Source of the DNA: Corallococcus caeni
GTDB taxonomy: Bacteria > Myxococcota > Myxococcia > Myxococcales > Myxococcaceae
Assembly: GCF_036245865.1 (NCBI RefSeq)
Contig: NZ_BTTW01000010.1
Span: forward strand, 62,001-126,000
Direction of reading: 5' to 3'
DNA length: 64,000 bases
Shown here: in pieces, positions 24,431 through 34,221 of the stretch
How the letters are laid out: every line of letters begins with the position of its first letter
How positions within the stretch are numbered: the first letter of the stretch is position 1
Position numbers and translations under genes: made by a program
Notes under the pieces: generated by a model
The model's input: only the letters and a program-made list of their open reading frames with translations
Database searches by the model: none
What the model was told of the DNA's origin: nothing

Positions 24431-25762
24431 ATGAGCAAAGGAGCGGCCCCGAGCATTCTCATGCGACTGCGCTCCACGCGCCTCGCGGAGACCCTGGGCA
24501 CGAGCTACTGGCTGCTCCCCGTCCTCTGCGTGGCGGCAGCCATCGCCCTGTCCTCCGGGGCGGAGGCGCTCGACGCGCGGCTGCCGCAGACGGAGCAGGC
24601 CTGGTACCTCTTCCGCGGCGGGCCCGAGGGCGCGCGCTCGGTGCTCTCCACCGTGGCGTCGTCGATGATGACGTTCTCCGGCCTCGTCTTCTCCGTCACC
24701 ATCCTCGTGCTCCAGCAGGCCAGCAACCAGTACTCCCCCCGCATCCTGCGCACGTTCCTGAGCGACCGTCAGAGCCAGCTCACCCTGGGCATCTTCGTGG
24801 GCACCTTCGTCTACGCCCTGCTGACCCTGCGCGGCGTGCGGGGCACGTCCGAGGAGCTGCACATCCAGGCCCACGTGCCGTCGCTGTCCGTCTGGCTGTC
24901 GCTGGTGCTGGTGCTGCTCTCGGTGGGCGCGTTCATCTTCTTCATCCACCACGTCGCCCAGTCCATCCGCGCCGTCGTCATCCTGGGCCGCATCCACGAC
25001 GAGACGTGCGCCACGCTGGAGCGGATGTATCCGGAAGGGGTGGGGCAGGACACGCGCGAGCCGGAGCTGCAGCGCCCCCTGGCACCGCCCTCGCTGGTGG
25101 TGCCGCACGGGAAGCCCTCCGGCGTGCTCGTCACGGTGGACGAGTCCCGGCTGATGGCCTGCGCGAAGAAGGCGGACGTGATGGTGGGCCTGGTGCCGAG
25201 GATGGGGGACTTCGTGCCGCACGGCGCGCCGCTCTTCGAAGTGTGGGGCGACGCAGGGAAGCTGGACGTGAAGGCCCTGACGGACGCGGTGGGCACGGGC
25301 GCGGAGCGCACGCTCCAGCAGGACACCGCGTTCGGCTTCCGCCAGCTCGTGGACGTGGCGGAGCGGGCCCTGTCTCCCGGCATCAACGACCCCACCACGG
25401 CGGTGCAGGCCATCGACCCGCTGCACGACCTGCTGCGCCGCATGGTGCAGCGGCGCTTCCCCTCGCCCTCGCGCCAGGACGACGCCGGCACGCTCCGGCT
25501 GCTGTGCCCCCGGCCGGACTGGGACACCTACGTGCGGCTCGCCGTGGATGAGATCCGCCTCTTCGGCGCGGGGGACCTCCAGGTGGCCCGGCGCCTGCGC
25601 TTCCTCGTGACGGACCTGCTGAGCGTGGCGCCGGCCTTCCGGCGGGAGGAGCTGGAGCGGCAGCTGCGCCTGCTGGACGCCAGCATCGAGCGCTCCTTCC
25701 AGGACGCGAGCGACGCCGCCATGGCCCGCCGCCCCAGCCCCCAGGGCCACGGCCCCAGGTGA
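24431..25762 (+). CDS. DUF2254 family membrane protein
   Basis: 443 residues from the ATG at 24431 (MSKGAAPSILMRLRSTR). Four N-terminal membrane helices are read: SYWLLPVLCVAAAIALSS, MMTFSGLVFSVTILVLQQAS, LTLGIFVGTFVYALLTL and SLVLVLLSVGAFIFFIHHVA. The second, with the following QYSPRILRTFLSDRQSQ, is the family signature. The large cytoplasmic part has DTAFGFRQLVDVAERALSP and GINDPTTAVQAIDPLHDLLR, also conserved in DUF2254. Function unknown. It converges on the respiratory operon with a gap of only 7 nt. Confidence 0.9.
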   Translation: MSKGAAPSILMRLRSTRLAETLGTSYWLLPVLCVAAAIALSSGAEALDARLPQTEQAWYLFRGGPEGARSVLSTVASSMMTFSGLVFSVTILVLQQASNQYSPRILRTFLSDRQSQLTLGIFVGTFVYALLTLRGVRGTSEELHIQAHVPSLSVWLSLVLVLLSVGAFIFFIHHVAQSIRAVVILGRIHDETCATLERMYPEGVGQDTREPELQRPLAPPSLVVPHGKPSGVLVTVDESRLMACAKKADVMVGLVPRMGDFVPHGAPLFEVWGDAGKLDVKALTDAVGTGAERTLQQDTAFGFRQLVDVAERALSPGINDPTTAVQAIDPLHDLLRRMVQRRFPSPSRQDDAGTLRLLCPRPDWDTYVRLAVDEIRLFGAGDLQVARRLRFLVTDLLSVAPAFRREELERQLRLLDASIERSFQDASDAAMARRPSPQGHGPR

Positions 25763-25769
25763 GCCAGCC

Positions 25770-26189
25770 CTATGGATTCACCGGCCCCGCGGGCTCCGGC
25801 GGCCTCGCGCTCCTCGGGTCCGCCATGGCTCCCGGCAGGGCCTCCACCGGAAACGGCCCCGGTGGAATCGTGGGCCGGAAGCGCGTGCGCGTCTCCAGCA
25901 CGCACACCGCCAGCAGCACCGCCACGAACACCACCGACGTGAGCAGCACCAGCCCGTTGCTCGCGCGCTGCTCGCGCAGGTGCATGTAGAACAGGGCGAT
26001 GAGCAGCCCCTTCGCCCCCGCGATGAGCAGCGCCACCGGCAGCGACCACGCGCCGTGCGGCAGCGTGTGCAGCCCGTACGTCAGCGCCGTCAGCGCGAGC
26101 AGCACCCCGCCCACGAGCAGCACCCCCGCCACGCCCAGCTGACGCCCGGGCTTCTCCACCGCGTCCTCGGCCACGGGCCCGCTCCTCAT
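25770..26189 (-). CDS. ctaF: caa3-type cytochrome oxidase subunit IV
   Basis: 139 residues, three membrane helices. The central helix with GAKGLLIALFYMHLREQ is the fingerprint of prokaryotic oxidase subunit IV. It is a small structural subunit of the proton-pumping oxidase. Last gene of the 12-gene operon; its start MRSGPVAEDAV overlaps the ctaE stop by 4 nt. The Pro-rich tail (PPGPFPVEALPGAM) is longer than in most homologues. Confidence 0.88.
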   Translation of the reverse strand: MRSGPVAEDAVEKPGRQLGVAGVLLVGGVLLALTALTYGLHTLPHGAWSLPVALLIAGAKGLLIALFYMHLREQRASNGLVLLTSVVFVAVLLAVCVLETRTRFRPTIPPGPFPVEALPGAMADPRSARPPEPAGPVNP

Positions 26190-26804
26190 GACAGGTACAG
26201 GATGGGATAGACGAACAGCCAGATGACATCCACCAGGTGCCAGTACATGCCGCCCAGCTCCACCGGCGTCGCGTACTCCGGCCCGAACGCCCCCGCCGCG
26301 GACCGCACGCCCAGCACCGTGAGCACGCTCACGCCCACCGTCACGTGCAGCGCGTGGAAGCCCGTCAGCAGGTAGTACAGCGTGAAGAAGAGGCTCGCCC
26401 CCACGCGCGGCACCTCCGTGAACCGGTACGCGTCCCCCGGCAGCCCTCCCTCCTTCACGTGGTGCGCGTACTCCACGCCCTTCACCGCCAGGAACACCAC
26501 GCCCAGCAGCGCCGCCGCCAGCAGCAGCGCGCCGCCCAGCCCCGGCCGGGCCCCCCGCACCGCGTGCACCGCGAGCGCCACCAGGATGCTGCTCGACACC
26601 AGCAGGAACGTGTTCAGCGTACCCAGCCCCACCTCCATCGTGAGCTGCGCGGCGCGGAACGCCTCCGGGTACACCGAGCGATACACGCCATAGGCCGTGA
26701 ACAGCCCCGCGAACAGCAGCACCTCCGTCGCGATGAAGACCCACATGCCCAGGTACGCCGCCTGCTTGCGCGCGTCCTCGGAGCCCCAGTGCCCGGTCAC
26801 GGCC

Positions 26805-26815
<11 letters not shown>
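26186..26815 (-). CDS. ctaE: caa3-type cytochrome oxidase subunit III
   Basis: 209 residues, five membrane helices, the short form of subunit III usual in caa3 and bo3 oxidases. Motifs are YLGMWVFIATEVLLFAGLFT at the N-terminus, VKGVEYAHHVKEGG and LLTGFHALHVTVGV, with GGMYWHLVDVIWLFVYPILY at the end. It stabilises the catalytic core and the proton path. The start overlaps ctaD by 11 nt. Confidence 0.95.
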
Positions 26816-28392
<1,577 letters not shown>

Positions 28393-28412
<20 letters not shown>

Positions 28413-29424
28413 AGACGGGCTCCTCGGCCGCGGTGACGCCCGGGCGCAGGGGACGCAGGGACTTGATGAACTCCACGAGCGCGCCGGAGTCCTCCGCGCT
28501 CAGCCGGCCGTGGTAGCCCGGCATCACGGGCGCGTAGCCGGCCACCACCTTCGCCAGCGGATCCATCATGGACTCGGTGAGGTACGCCTCGTCCGCGAGC
28601 ACGGCGCCGCCGCCCTCCAGCGGCTCCCGCCGGCCGTACAGCCCCAGCCACGTGGGGCCGATGTGCGGCGCGCCCGTCACCGTGTGGCATTGCAGGCAGC
28701 CCTGCGCGGCGGCGACGCGCTCCCCCCGCACGGCCATGGACTCCGGGGTGCGGGCGCCGGGCAGCGCGGCCACGGGGAGGTTGCGGCGCTGCGCGTCCTG
28801 CCACGCGTCGAAGTCCGAGGGCGACAGCACCACCACCTCGCCGCGCATCACCGAGTGGTCCAGCCCGCAGTACTCCGCGCACAGCACCTGGTGGCGGCCG
28901 GGCTTCGGCGCCTCGAACCAGAGGTCGGTGTAGCGGCCGGGCACCGCGTCGCGCTTCATGCGGAAGTCCGGCACGTAGAAGGAGTGGATGACGTCGCGCG
29001 AGGTGAGCAGCAGCCGCACGGGTCGGCCCGCGGGCACCACCAGCGTGTCGATGGCGCTGGGGCCCCCGGGATAGGTGAACTTCCACATCCACTGCTTGCC
29101 GGTGACGTACACGTCCAGCGAGTCCTGGGGCGGGCTCATCACCCAGACGAACTGCTGGAAGCCCAGGACGAACCAGAGCAGGAACAGCGACAGCGGCACG
29201 CCGATGAACAGCCCCTCCATCCACGGGGCCGCCACCACGCGCGGCGTGGCGTCCGACGCCGTGCGCCGGCGGTAGCGCACCAGGAAGAAGAGGCCGACGG
29301 CGCCAATGCCCACCGCCACCGCGAGCGTGGTGAGCAGCAGGACGAAGTGCAGGTGGTCCACCTTCACGGCGAAGGTGGAGCCCTGCTCCGGGAGGAAGAA
29401 GAGGCGGCGCAGCAGCTCGTTCAT
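28393..29424 (-). CDS. ctaC: caa3-type cytochrome oxidase subunit II with fused cytochrome c domain
   Basis: 343 residues from MNELLRRLFFLPEQG. Two membrane helices (HLHFVLLLTTLAVAVGIGAV and GLFIGVPLSLFLLWFVLGF) precede the cupredoxin domain with VIHSFYVPDFRMK and CuA ligands CAEYCGLDHSVM. A C-terminal cytochrome c domain follows, with heme motif CLQCHTVTG (about residue 255) and the axial Met in APVMPGYHGRL. The fused heme makes this a caa3 oxidase, able to take electrons directly from the upstream ACIII. The start overlaps the stop of the 119-residue gene by 4 nt. Confidence 0.95.
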
Positions 29425-29780
29425 CGCGCGCCCCCTTCGCCTTCGGAGAGCAGCTGCCGCATGGCCGCGTCGATGGGCTGGTGGATGACGCCCGCGTCCA
29501 CGTCCACCCAGCCGTAGCCCTCCAGCCGCTCGCGCTGCCGGGCCTTGAGCGCGTCCGCCCTCCGGTCCAGCGAGAAGGGGGGCTGATCCAGCATGCCAAT
29601 CTGCTGGGTGCTCGGGGGAACCGGGAGGGGCCGCTCGGTTCCGGGGCGCCAGAGGACCCACAGGGCCCAGGCCGCGACGCTGGCCGCCGCGAGCAGCGAC
29701 AGCGCCACGGCGCCGACGCGCAGCAGCCACGCGGTGGGCAGCCGCTCCAGCTCTGGAGGGGGTGGGCGGGATTCGCTCAT
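29421..29780 (-). CDS. Small membrane-anchored protein between ACIII and caa3 genes
   Basis: 119 residues with one N-terminal membrane helix (VGAVALSLLAAASVAAWALWVLW is its core, residues about 22-44) and a periplasmic tail containing PPSTQQIGMLDQPPFSLDRR and RLEGYGWVDVDAGVIHQPID. The tail segment GYGWVD...GVIHQPI is also found in small proteins next to subunit II in other ACIII or SCO-linked oxidase clusters (family knowledge, not a named domain). A structural or assembly subunit of the ACIII-caa3 supercomplex is the likely role. Overlaps both neighbours by 4 nt. Confidence 0.78.
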   Translation of the reverse strand: MSESRPPPPELERLPTAWLLRVGAVALSLLAAASVAAWALWVLWRPGTERPLPVPPSTQQIGMLDQPPFSLDRRADALKARQRERLEGYGWVDVDAGVIHQPIDAAMRQLLSEGEGGAR

Positions 29781-30967
29781 GGCGGGCGCACCTGGAGCGA
29801 GTGGACGAGGTAGGGATCCGCCACGGGCACGGGATAGGCGCCGCGCGAGAGCCAGATCGCCGCCGCCACGGACACCCCGCCCATCCCCACCCACGCGGTG
29901 AAGGCCGTCCACGGGATGACGACGGCCTCCGGGAAGAGCGAGGGGAACAGCAGCCACGCCACGTCCACGGCGTGCATCCCGAGCATCCACAGCGACACGG
30001 CCGCCAGCGCCCGGGGCCGCGCCTTGAGCTCGCGCGACAAGAGGAGCGCGAAGGGGATGACGAAGTGGCCCAGCAGCAGCACCAGCGACAGCGCGCCCCA
30101 GCCGTCCTCCAGGCGGACGCGGTACCAGCTCACCTCCTCCGGCAGGCTGGCGACCCAGATGAGCATGAGCTGCGAATAGGCGATGTAGGCCCAGAAGCAG
30201 ATGAAGGCGAACAGCAGCGTGCCCAGCCGGTGGTAGTGGCCGGGGGACAGCAGGCTGCCGAAGTGGCGCGTGTCCCGGGTGGCCGCCCCCGCGACGATCA
30301 TCAGGGCGAGCCCGCCCACGAAGGCGCCGGAGAAGACGTAGGCGGCGTAGACGGTGGACTGCCACGTCGCCTCCAGCGACATCATCCAGTCCAGCGTCAT
30401 GAAGGAGAACGTGAGCCCCAGCGCGGGCAGCGAGCCCCCGCCCAGCCGCCGCTGCCACAGCGTCCAGCGCACGTCGCCCGTCGCGTCCTGCCGCACGGAC
30501 CAGCGGTACAGCAGGGCCCCCACCAGTCCCCAGGTGAGGAAGTACAGCACCGCGCGCACCAGGAAGAAGGGCACGTTGTTGTAGAGCCGCCGGTGGTCGA
30601 GCACCTCCAACGTGTGCGCGCCCAGGTTCGCGGAGGGCGCGACCCACGGGAACAGGTGCCGCATCCCCAGCGCGAGGGGCACGAAGAGCAGCAGGAACAG
30701 CGGCGCGAGCGCGGCCGTGACCTCCAGCGCGCGGCGCAGCACCACGGGCCAGCGCGCCTTGGACGCGTGGAAGGAGGCGAGCAGCAACAGGGCCCCCAGG
30801 CTCAGCCCCAGCCAGTAGGTGAACCCGAAGAGGTAGCCCGCCAGGGCCTGACGCACGTCGAGCAAGGCGCCGACGGCGGTGGCCCCCAGGCCCACGACCC
30901 CGAGCGCCGCGCTGAGGCCCAGCGCGCGCCGTCCGCCCTCGAAGCGTGGAAGCACGGGAGGCGTCAT
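29777..30967 (-). CDS. actF: Alternative complex III subunit ActF
   Basis: 396-residue membrane subunit of alternative complex III, related to the C-terminal half of NrfD-like ActC. About ten helices; recognisable stretches are GYLFGFTYWLGLSLGALLLL, LDHRRLYNNVPFFLVRAVLY, MTLDWMMSLEATWQSTVYAA and FICFWAYIAYSQLMLIWVAS. ACIII oxidises quinol and passes electrons to cytochrome c or the oxidase. The start is ATG at 30967; upstream lies the repeat-filled gap 30968-31403, the only long gap in the operon. Confidence 0.92.
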   Translation of the reverse strand: MTPPVLPRFEGGRRALGLSAALGVVGLGATAVGALLDVRQALAGYLFGFTYWLGLSLGALLLLASFHASKARWPVVLRRALEVTAALAPLFLLLFVPLALGMRHLFPWVAPSANLGAHTLEVLDHRRLYNNVPFFLVRAVLYFLTWGLVGALLYRWSVRQDATGDVRWTLWQRRLGGGSLPALGLTFSFMTLDWMMSLEATWQSTVYAAYVFSGAFVGGLALMIVAGAATRDTRHFGSLLSPGHYHRLGTLLFAFICFWAYIAYSQLMLIWVASLPEEVSWYRVRLEDGWGALSLVLLLGHFVIPFALLLSRELKARPRALAAVSLWMLGMHAVDVAWLLFPSLFPEAVVIPWTAFTAWVGMGGVSVAAAIWLSRGAYPVPVADPYLVHSLQVRPP

Positions 30968-31403
30968 GGCGCGCGGACCTCCTCACCGGCTCGCAACCGA
31001 GCGGCGGAGGCAGCGAAGGACGCAGGGGCCAGGCCCTCGTGCAGAGCGGCCGTCCCTACGGATGAGAAGATGAGAGCCCAGCAGTGGCGCCCCGGCGGCG
31101 GCGCACCTTGGAAACCGGTCCGACTGTCGGACCAGTTTGGACAGCTCGGACGGCTCCCCTGCGCTGAGGATGCCGAGATGGCAACCCGGCTGGGCTTCCC
31201 CGTCGGTGGCGCACCTTGGAAACCGGTCCGACTGTCGGACCAGTTTGGACCGCCTGGTTGGACGGAGGCTTCCGCTGAACCTGGGCCGCGAGAACCTGTC
31301 CGACTGTCGGACAGGTTTGGGCAGCTCGGGCTGCTGCTCCCGGCGCGCCTCTTGGACTGCCTTGTCAGACGGTGGGTGTAGACCTTGGGAGTCCAGGGAG
31401 GCG
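30968..31403. other. 436-nt non-coding gap inside the ACIII operon, filled by palindromic repeats
   Basis: All other junctions of this operon overlap or nearly so, but actE and actF are separated by 436 nt. The gap contains three copies of a palindromic element (31100-31330). Two minus-strand frames stay open across it only because the repeat has no stop codons; their product repeats (S/V)DSRTGFQGAP-type and VRQSDRF-type words and does not look like a protein. Confidence 0.7.
31100..31330. repeat. Three copies of a REP-like palindromic repeat
   Basis: Copy 1: arms AAACCGGTCCGA (31112-31123) and TCGGACCAGTTT (31127-31138) around CTG. Copy 2 is identical (31220-31231 and 31235-31246) and includes the same flank, so 31100-31140 and 31208-31248 are a perfect 41-bp direct repeat 108 bp apart. 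Copy 3 has perfect 11-bp arms AACCTGTCCGA (31293-31303) and TCGGACAGGTT (31307-31317), again around CTG. Arm changes in copy 3 occur on both sides, so pairing is preserved: a compensatory change that argues for selection on the hairpin. After copies 1 and 3 the flank (A/G)CAGCTCGG is shared. Confidence 0.85.
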
Positions 31404-32273
31404 TCATGGTGATCCAACCTCCTGGCGCAGCCTTGCCTGCACTTCGGGGGGAGCGGCGGTGAGCGGTGCTCTCTGGCTGCGGCCCAGGGCGCGCAGGTAC
31501 GCGACCACGGCCCAGCGCTCCTGGGGCGTGAGCTGCGGGCCGTAGGCGGGCATCACGCCGAAGCCGTGGGAGATGACCTCGAAGTAGAAGCCCTGCGGGT
31601 GCGGCAGCGCTCCCGTCGTGGAGCGCTCATTGAGCCGCCCCTCCATCGCGAGTCCTCGCGGTCCGACGAGCGCGTGCTCCCGGGCCCGGGCCGCGTCCGC
31701 GGCGCTGACCGTCACCCCGGGGCCCGGCGCTCCGGGCCGCCCCGCGTCGGCCGTGTCCCTCACGGCGCCCTCGTCGTCCACCCTCCTGGGCAGCGGGAAC
31801 GCGTCCGGCCCCACCCTCGCGGTCACGGCCTGCGTGCCCGTGTACGGGGCTTCGCCCTCCGCGACGCCGTAGACCACCTGTCCCGCGTGGTCGTGCGGCA
31901 CGAACAGCCCGGGCGGCCGGCGCTGCGGCATCTTCCTGGCCACGATGGCGTCCCCATCTCCCGTCAGCCCGTGGCACACCGCGCACCAGGTCTCATAGGC
32001 CGTGCGCCCCTCCTCCAGCAGCGCCCGGGTGAGCGGCACCGGCACGGCCTGAAGCCACCGTCCCTCCGCCGTCAGCCCCTGGCTGGAGGCCGGGTCCTCC
32101 TGATTGCGCCACTCCTGCGCCACCGTCCCCGGCACCAGGGGCCGCATGGCGCGGCCGTCCTCGAAGAACGCGCTCGCCTTGAACGCCTCCGCGCGCGGCT
32201 GCGACGCCATGGGGTCCGTGTCGTCACACGCGGCCACCCCGCCCAGCAGCGCCAGGAGCGCCCAGCGCGTCAT
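31404..32273 (-). CDS. actE: Alternative complex III monoheme cytochrome c subunit ActE
   Basis: 289-residue lipoprotein: the signal peptide ends LLGGVAACDD with lipobox Cys at about residue 16. One heme site, CAVCHGLTGDGDA (about residues 97-109), and a distal Met in SHGFGVMPAYGPQLTPQERW close to the C-terminus. Between them is an extra stretch of roughly 90 residues (from about FVPHDHAGQVVYG to LNERSTTGALP) that ordinary ActE proteins of around 200 residues do not have; no second heme motif is in it. Electron-transfer subunit of ACIII. Overlaps actD by 4 nt. Confidence 0.88.
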   Translation of the reverse strand: MTRWALLALLGGVAACDDTDPMASQPRAEAFKASAFFEDGRAMRPLVPGTVAQEWRNQEDPASSQGLTAEGRWLQAVPVPLTRALLEEGRTAYETWCAVCHGLTGDGDAIVARKMPQRRPPGLFVPHDHAGQVVYGVAEGEAPYTGTQAVTARVGPDAFPLPRRVDDEGAVRDTADAGRPGAPGPGVTVSAADAARAREHALVGPRGLAMEGRLNERSTTGALPHPQGFYFEVISHGFGVMPAYGPQLTPQERWAVVAYLRALGRSQRAPLTAAPPEVQARLRQEVGSP

Positions 32274-32800
32274 CGCGCCCCCTCCGCCACCACCGACACC
32301 TGCCGCGCGCCCAGCTCGCGCAGCGCGGCCTCCACCCGCGGCGCGTCATCGCCGTCCACCGCGACGCTGGCCCAGAAGCCGTCCACGGACGCGCTGCGGA
32401 AGGACTCCACGTCGAACACCGGGTGCGTCACGTGCGGGAAGCCGAAGAGCACCATCAGCGCGCCGAAGACCATCAGCGCCGCGCTCAGCACGGCCAGTTC
32501 GAACGTGATGGGCAGGTTCGTGGGCACGCTGTGCAGCGGCCGGCCGCCCACGTCCAACGGATAGTCCACCGCGTTGGTGAACCACTGCGTCACGTACGCG
32601 AACACCGCGCCCCCCAGCCCCGCGCCCAGCGCCAGCAGCGGCAACCTCGAGCGCTTCAGCCCCAGCGCCTCGAACGTCTCCTCCACCGGGAACGGCGTGT
32701 GCGCGTCCAGCTGCTCGAAGCCCCTCTCCCGCAGGGCCTTCAGCGCGGCCACCAGCGCGTCGCTGGACGCGAACTCTCCCAGCACCCAGTGGCGGCTCAT
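32270..32800 (-). CDS. actD: Alternative complex III subunit ActD
   Basis: 176 residues. N-terminal cytoplasmic part ([20 protein letters not shown]) is followed by two membrane helices ([20 protein letters not shown] and [19 protein letters not shown]) separated by the conserved loop [20 protein letters not shown]. This is the ActD fold (DUF3341). Start [10 protein letters not shown] at 32800 overlaps actC by 4 nt. Confidence 0.93.
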   Translation of the reverse strand: MSRHWVLGEFASSDALVAALKALRERGFEQLDAHTPFPVEETFEALGLKRSRLPLLALGAGLGGAVFAYVTQWFTNAVDYPLDVGGRPLHSVPTNLPITFELAVLSAALMVFGALMVLFGFPHVTHPVFDVESFRSASVDGFWASVAVDGDDAPRVEAALRELGARQVSVVAEGAR

Positions 32801-34221
32801 GGCGCACCGCCGGGCCGGGTGCCCTGCTCGCGCCGGAACTGGAGCGACGCGTCCACCTCGCGCTGGAGTTCCTTCATCTCGCTCACGGACACGGCCGGCA
32901 CGTACTTGAGGAACAGCAGGAACGCCGTGCCGAAGAACGCCACCGTGCCGCCCAGCAGGCTCCAGTCCACCCACGTGGGCCGGTACGCCGCCCAGGACGA
33001 CGGCAGGAAGTCCATGCTCAGCGACGCCACCACGATGAGGAAGCGCTCCGTCCACATCCCCACGTTGATGAGCAGCGCCGCCACCCACAGCACCGCCACG
33101 TTCGTGCGCAGCCGGGAGAACCAGAACAGCTGCGGCACCCCCACGTTGCAGAAGATCTGCATCCAGAACAGCGGCGCGTACGGCCCGAAGAACTCGGCCT
33201 GCGTGGCGTGCATCTCGAAGGGGTTCGCGCTGAACCAGGCGAAGAAGTGCTCCTGGACGTAGCCGTACGTCACCATCCACCCCGTCGCGAGCAGCACCTT
33301 CGCCATGTTGTCCAGGTGCAGCGGCGTCACCACGTGCTCGATGCCCAGCGCCTTGCGCGCGGGGATGAGCAGCGTGAGCACCAGCGCGAAGCCGCTGAAC
33401 ACCGCGCCCGCGACGAAGTACGGCGGGAAGATGGTCGTGTGCCAGCCCGGCAGCTGCGCCACCGCGAAGTCGAAGGACACGATGGTGTGCACGCTCACCA
33501 CCAGCGGCGTGGCCAGCCCCGCCAGCAGCAGGTAGCCCGTGCGCCACTGCCGCCAGTGCCGCGCCGAGCCGCGCCACCCCAGGCTCGCCACCCCGTACCA
33601 GAAGCGCGCGCGGGGCGTCTTCGCCGTGTCGCGCGCCGTGGCCAGGTCTGGAATCAGCCCCACGAACCAGAACAGCAGCGACACCGTGAGGTACGTCCCC
33701 ACCGCCGCGATGTCCCACGTCAGCGGCGAGCGGAACTGCGGCCACGCCCGCAGACTGCTGGGATACGGCACCAGCCAGTAGAACTTCCACGGCCGCCCCA
33801 GGTGCAGCAGCGGGAAGAGCCCCGCGCACGTCACCGCGAAGAGCGTCATCGCCTCCGCGAAGCGGTTGATGGAGCCGCGCCACTTCTCCTGGAACAGCAG
33901 CAGGATGGCGCTGATGAGCGTCCCCGCGTGGCCAATGCCGATCCACCACACGAAGTTCGTGATGCCGAACGCCCACGCCACCGGGATGTTGTTGCCCCAC
34001 GTCCCCACGCCCACGAAGAGGGTGACGCAGATGGCCACCGTCAGCAGCGCGGTCCCGGCCAGCCCGAAGCCCAGCATCACCCACCAGGTCCGGCCCGCGG
34101 GGCGGTGCACGAAGGCCAGCAGCGACTCGCTGTAGGCGCGGTCGGAGTGGCGCCCTTCCAATATCGGGTGCTCGGCGAGCGGATCCCCGGGCGCGGGCAC
34201 CTGCGGGTCGGCCGTGCTCAT
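32797..34221 (-). CDS. actC: Alternative complex III quinol-oxidising subunit ActC (NrfD-like)
   Basis: 474 residues, about ten membrane helices of the NrfD/PsrC family. Characteristic parts: [20 protein letters not shown] and [19 protein letters not shown] near the putative quinol site, then [40 protein letters not shown] and [18 protein letters not shown]. Works with ActB to oxidise quinol. Overlaps both neighbours by 4 nt. Confidence 0.95.
   Translation of the reverse strand: MSTADPQVPAPGDPLAEHPILEGRHSDRAYSESLLAFVHRPAGRTWWVMLGFGLAGTALLTVAICVTLFVGVGTWGNNIPVAWAFGITNFVWWIGIGHAGTLISAILLLFQEKWRGSINRFAEAMTLFAVTCAGLFPLLHLGRPWKFYWLVPYPSSLRAWPQFRSPLTWDIAAVGTYLTVSLLFWFVGLIPDLATARDTAKTPRARFWYGVASLGWRGSARHWRQWRTGYLLLAGLATPLVVSVHTIVSFDFAVAQLPGWHTTIFPPYFVAGAVFSGFALVLTLLIPARKALGIEHVVTPLHLDNMAKVLLATGWMVTYGYVQEHFFAWFSANPFEMHATQAEFFGPYAPLFWMQIFCNVGVPQLFWFSRLRTNVAVLWVAALLINVGMWTERFLIVVASLSMDFLPSSWAAYRPTWVDWSLLGGTVAFFGTAFLLFLKYVPAVSVSEMKELQREVDASLQFRREQGTRPGGAP

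Noticed and set aside
30983-31417. Leftward protein of about 145 residues across the actE-actF gap
   Set aside because: It is open in two frames only because the palindromic repeats lack stops; the product is a low-complexity repetition.
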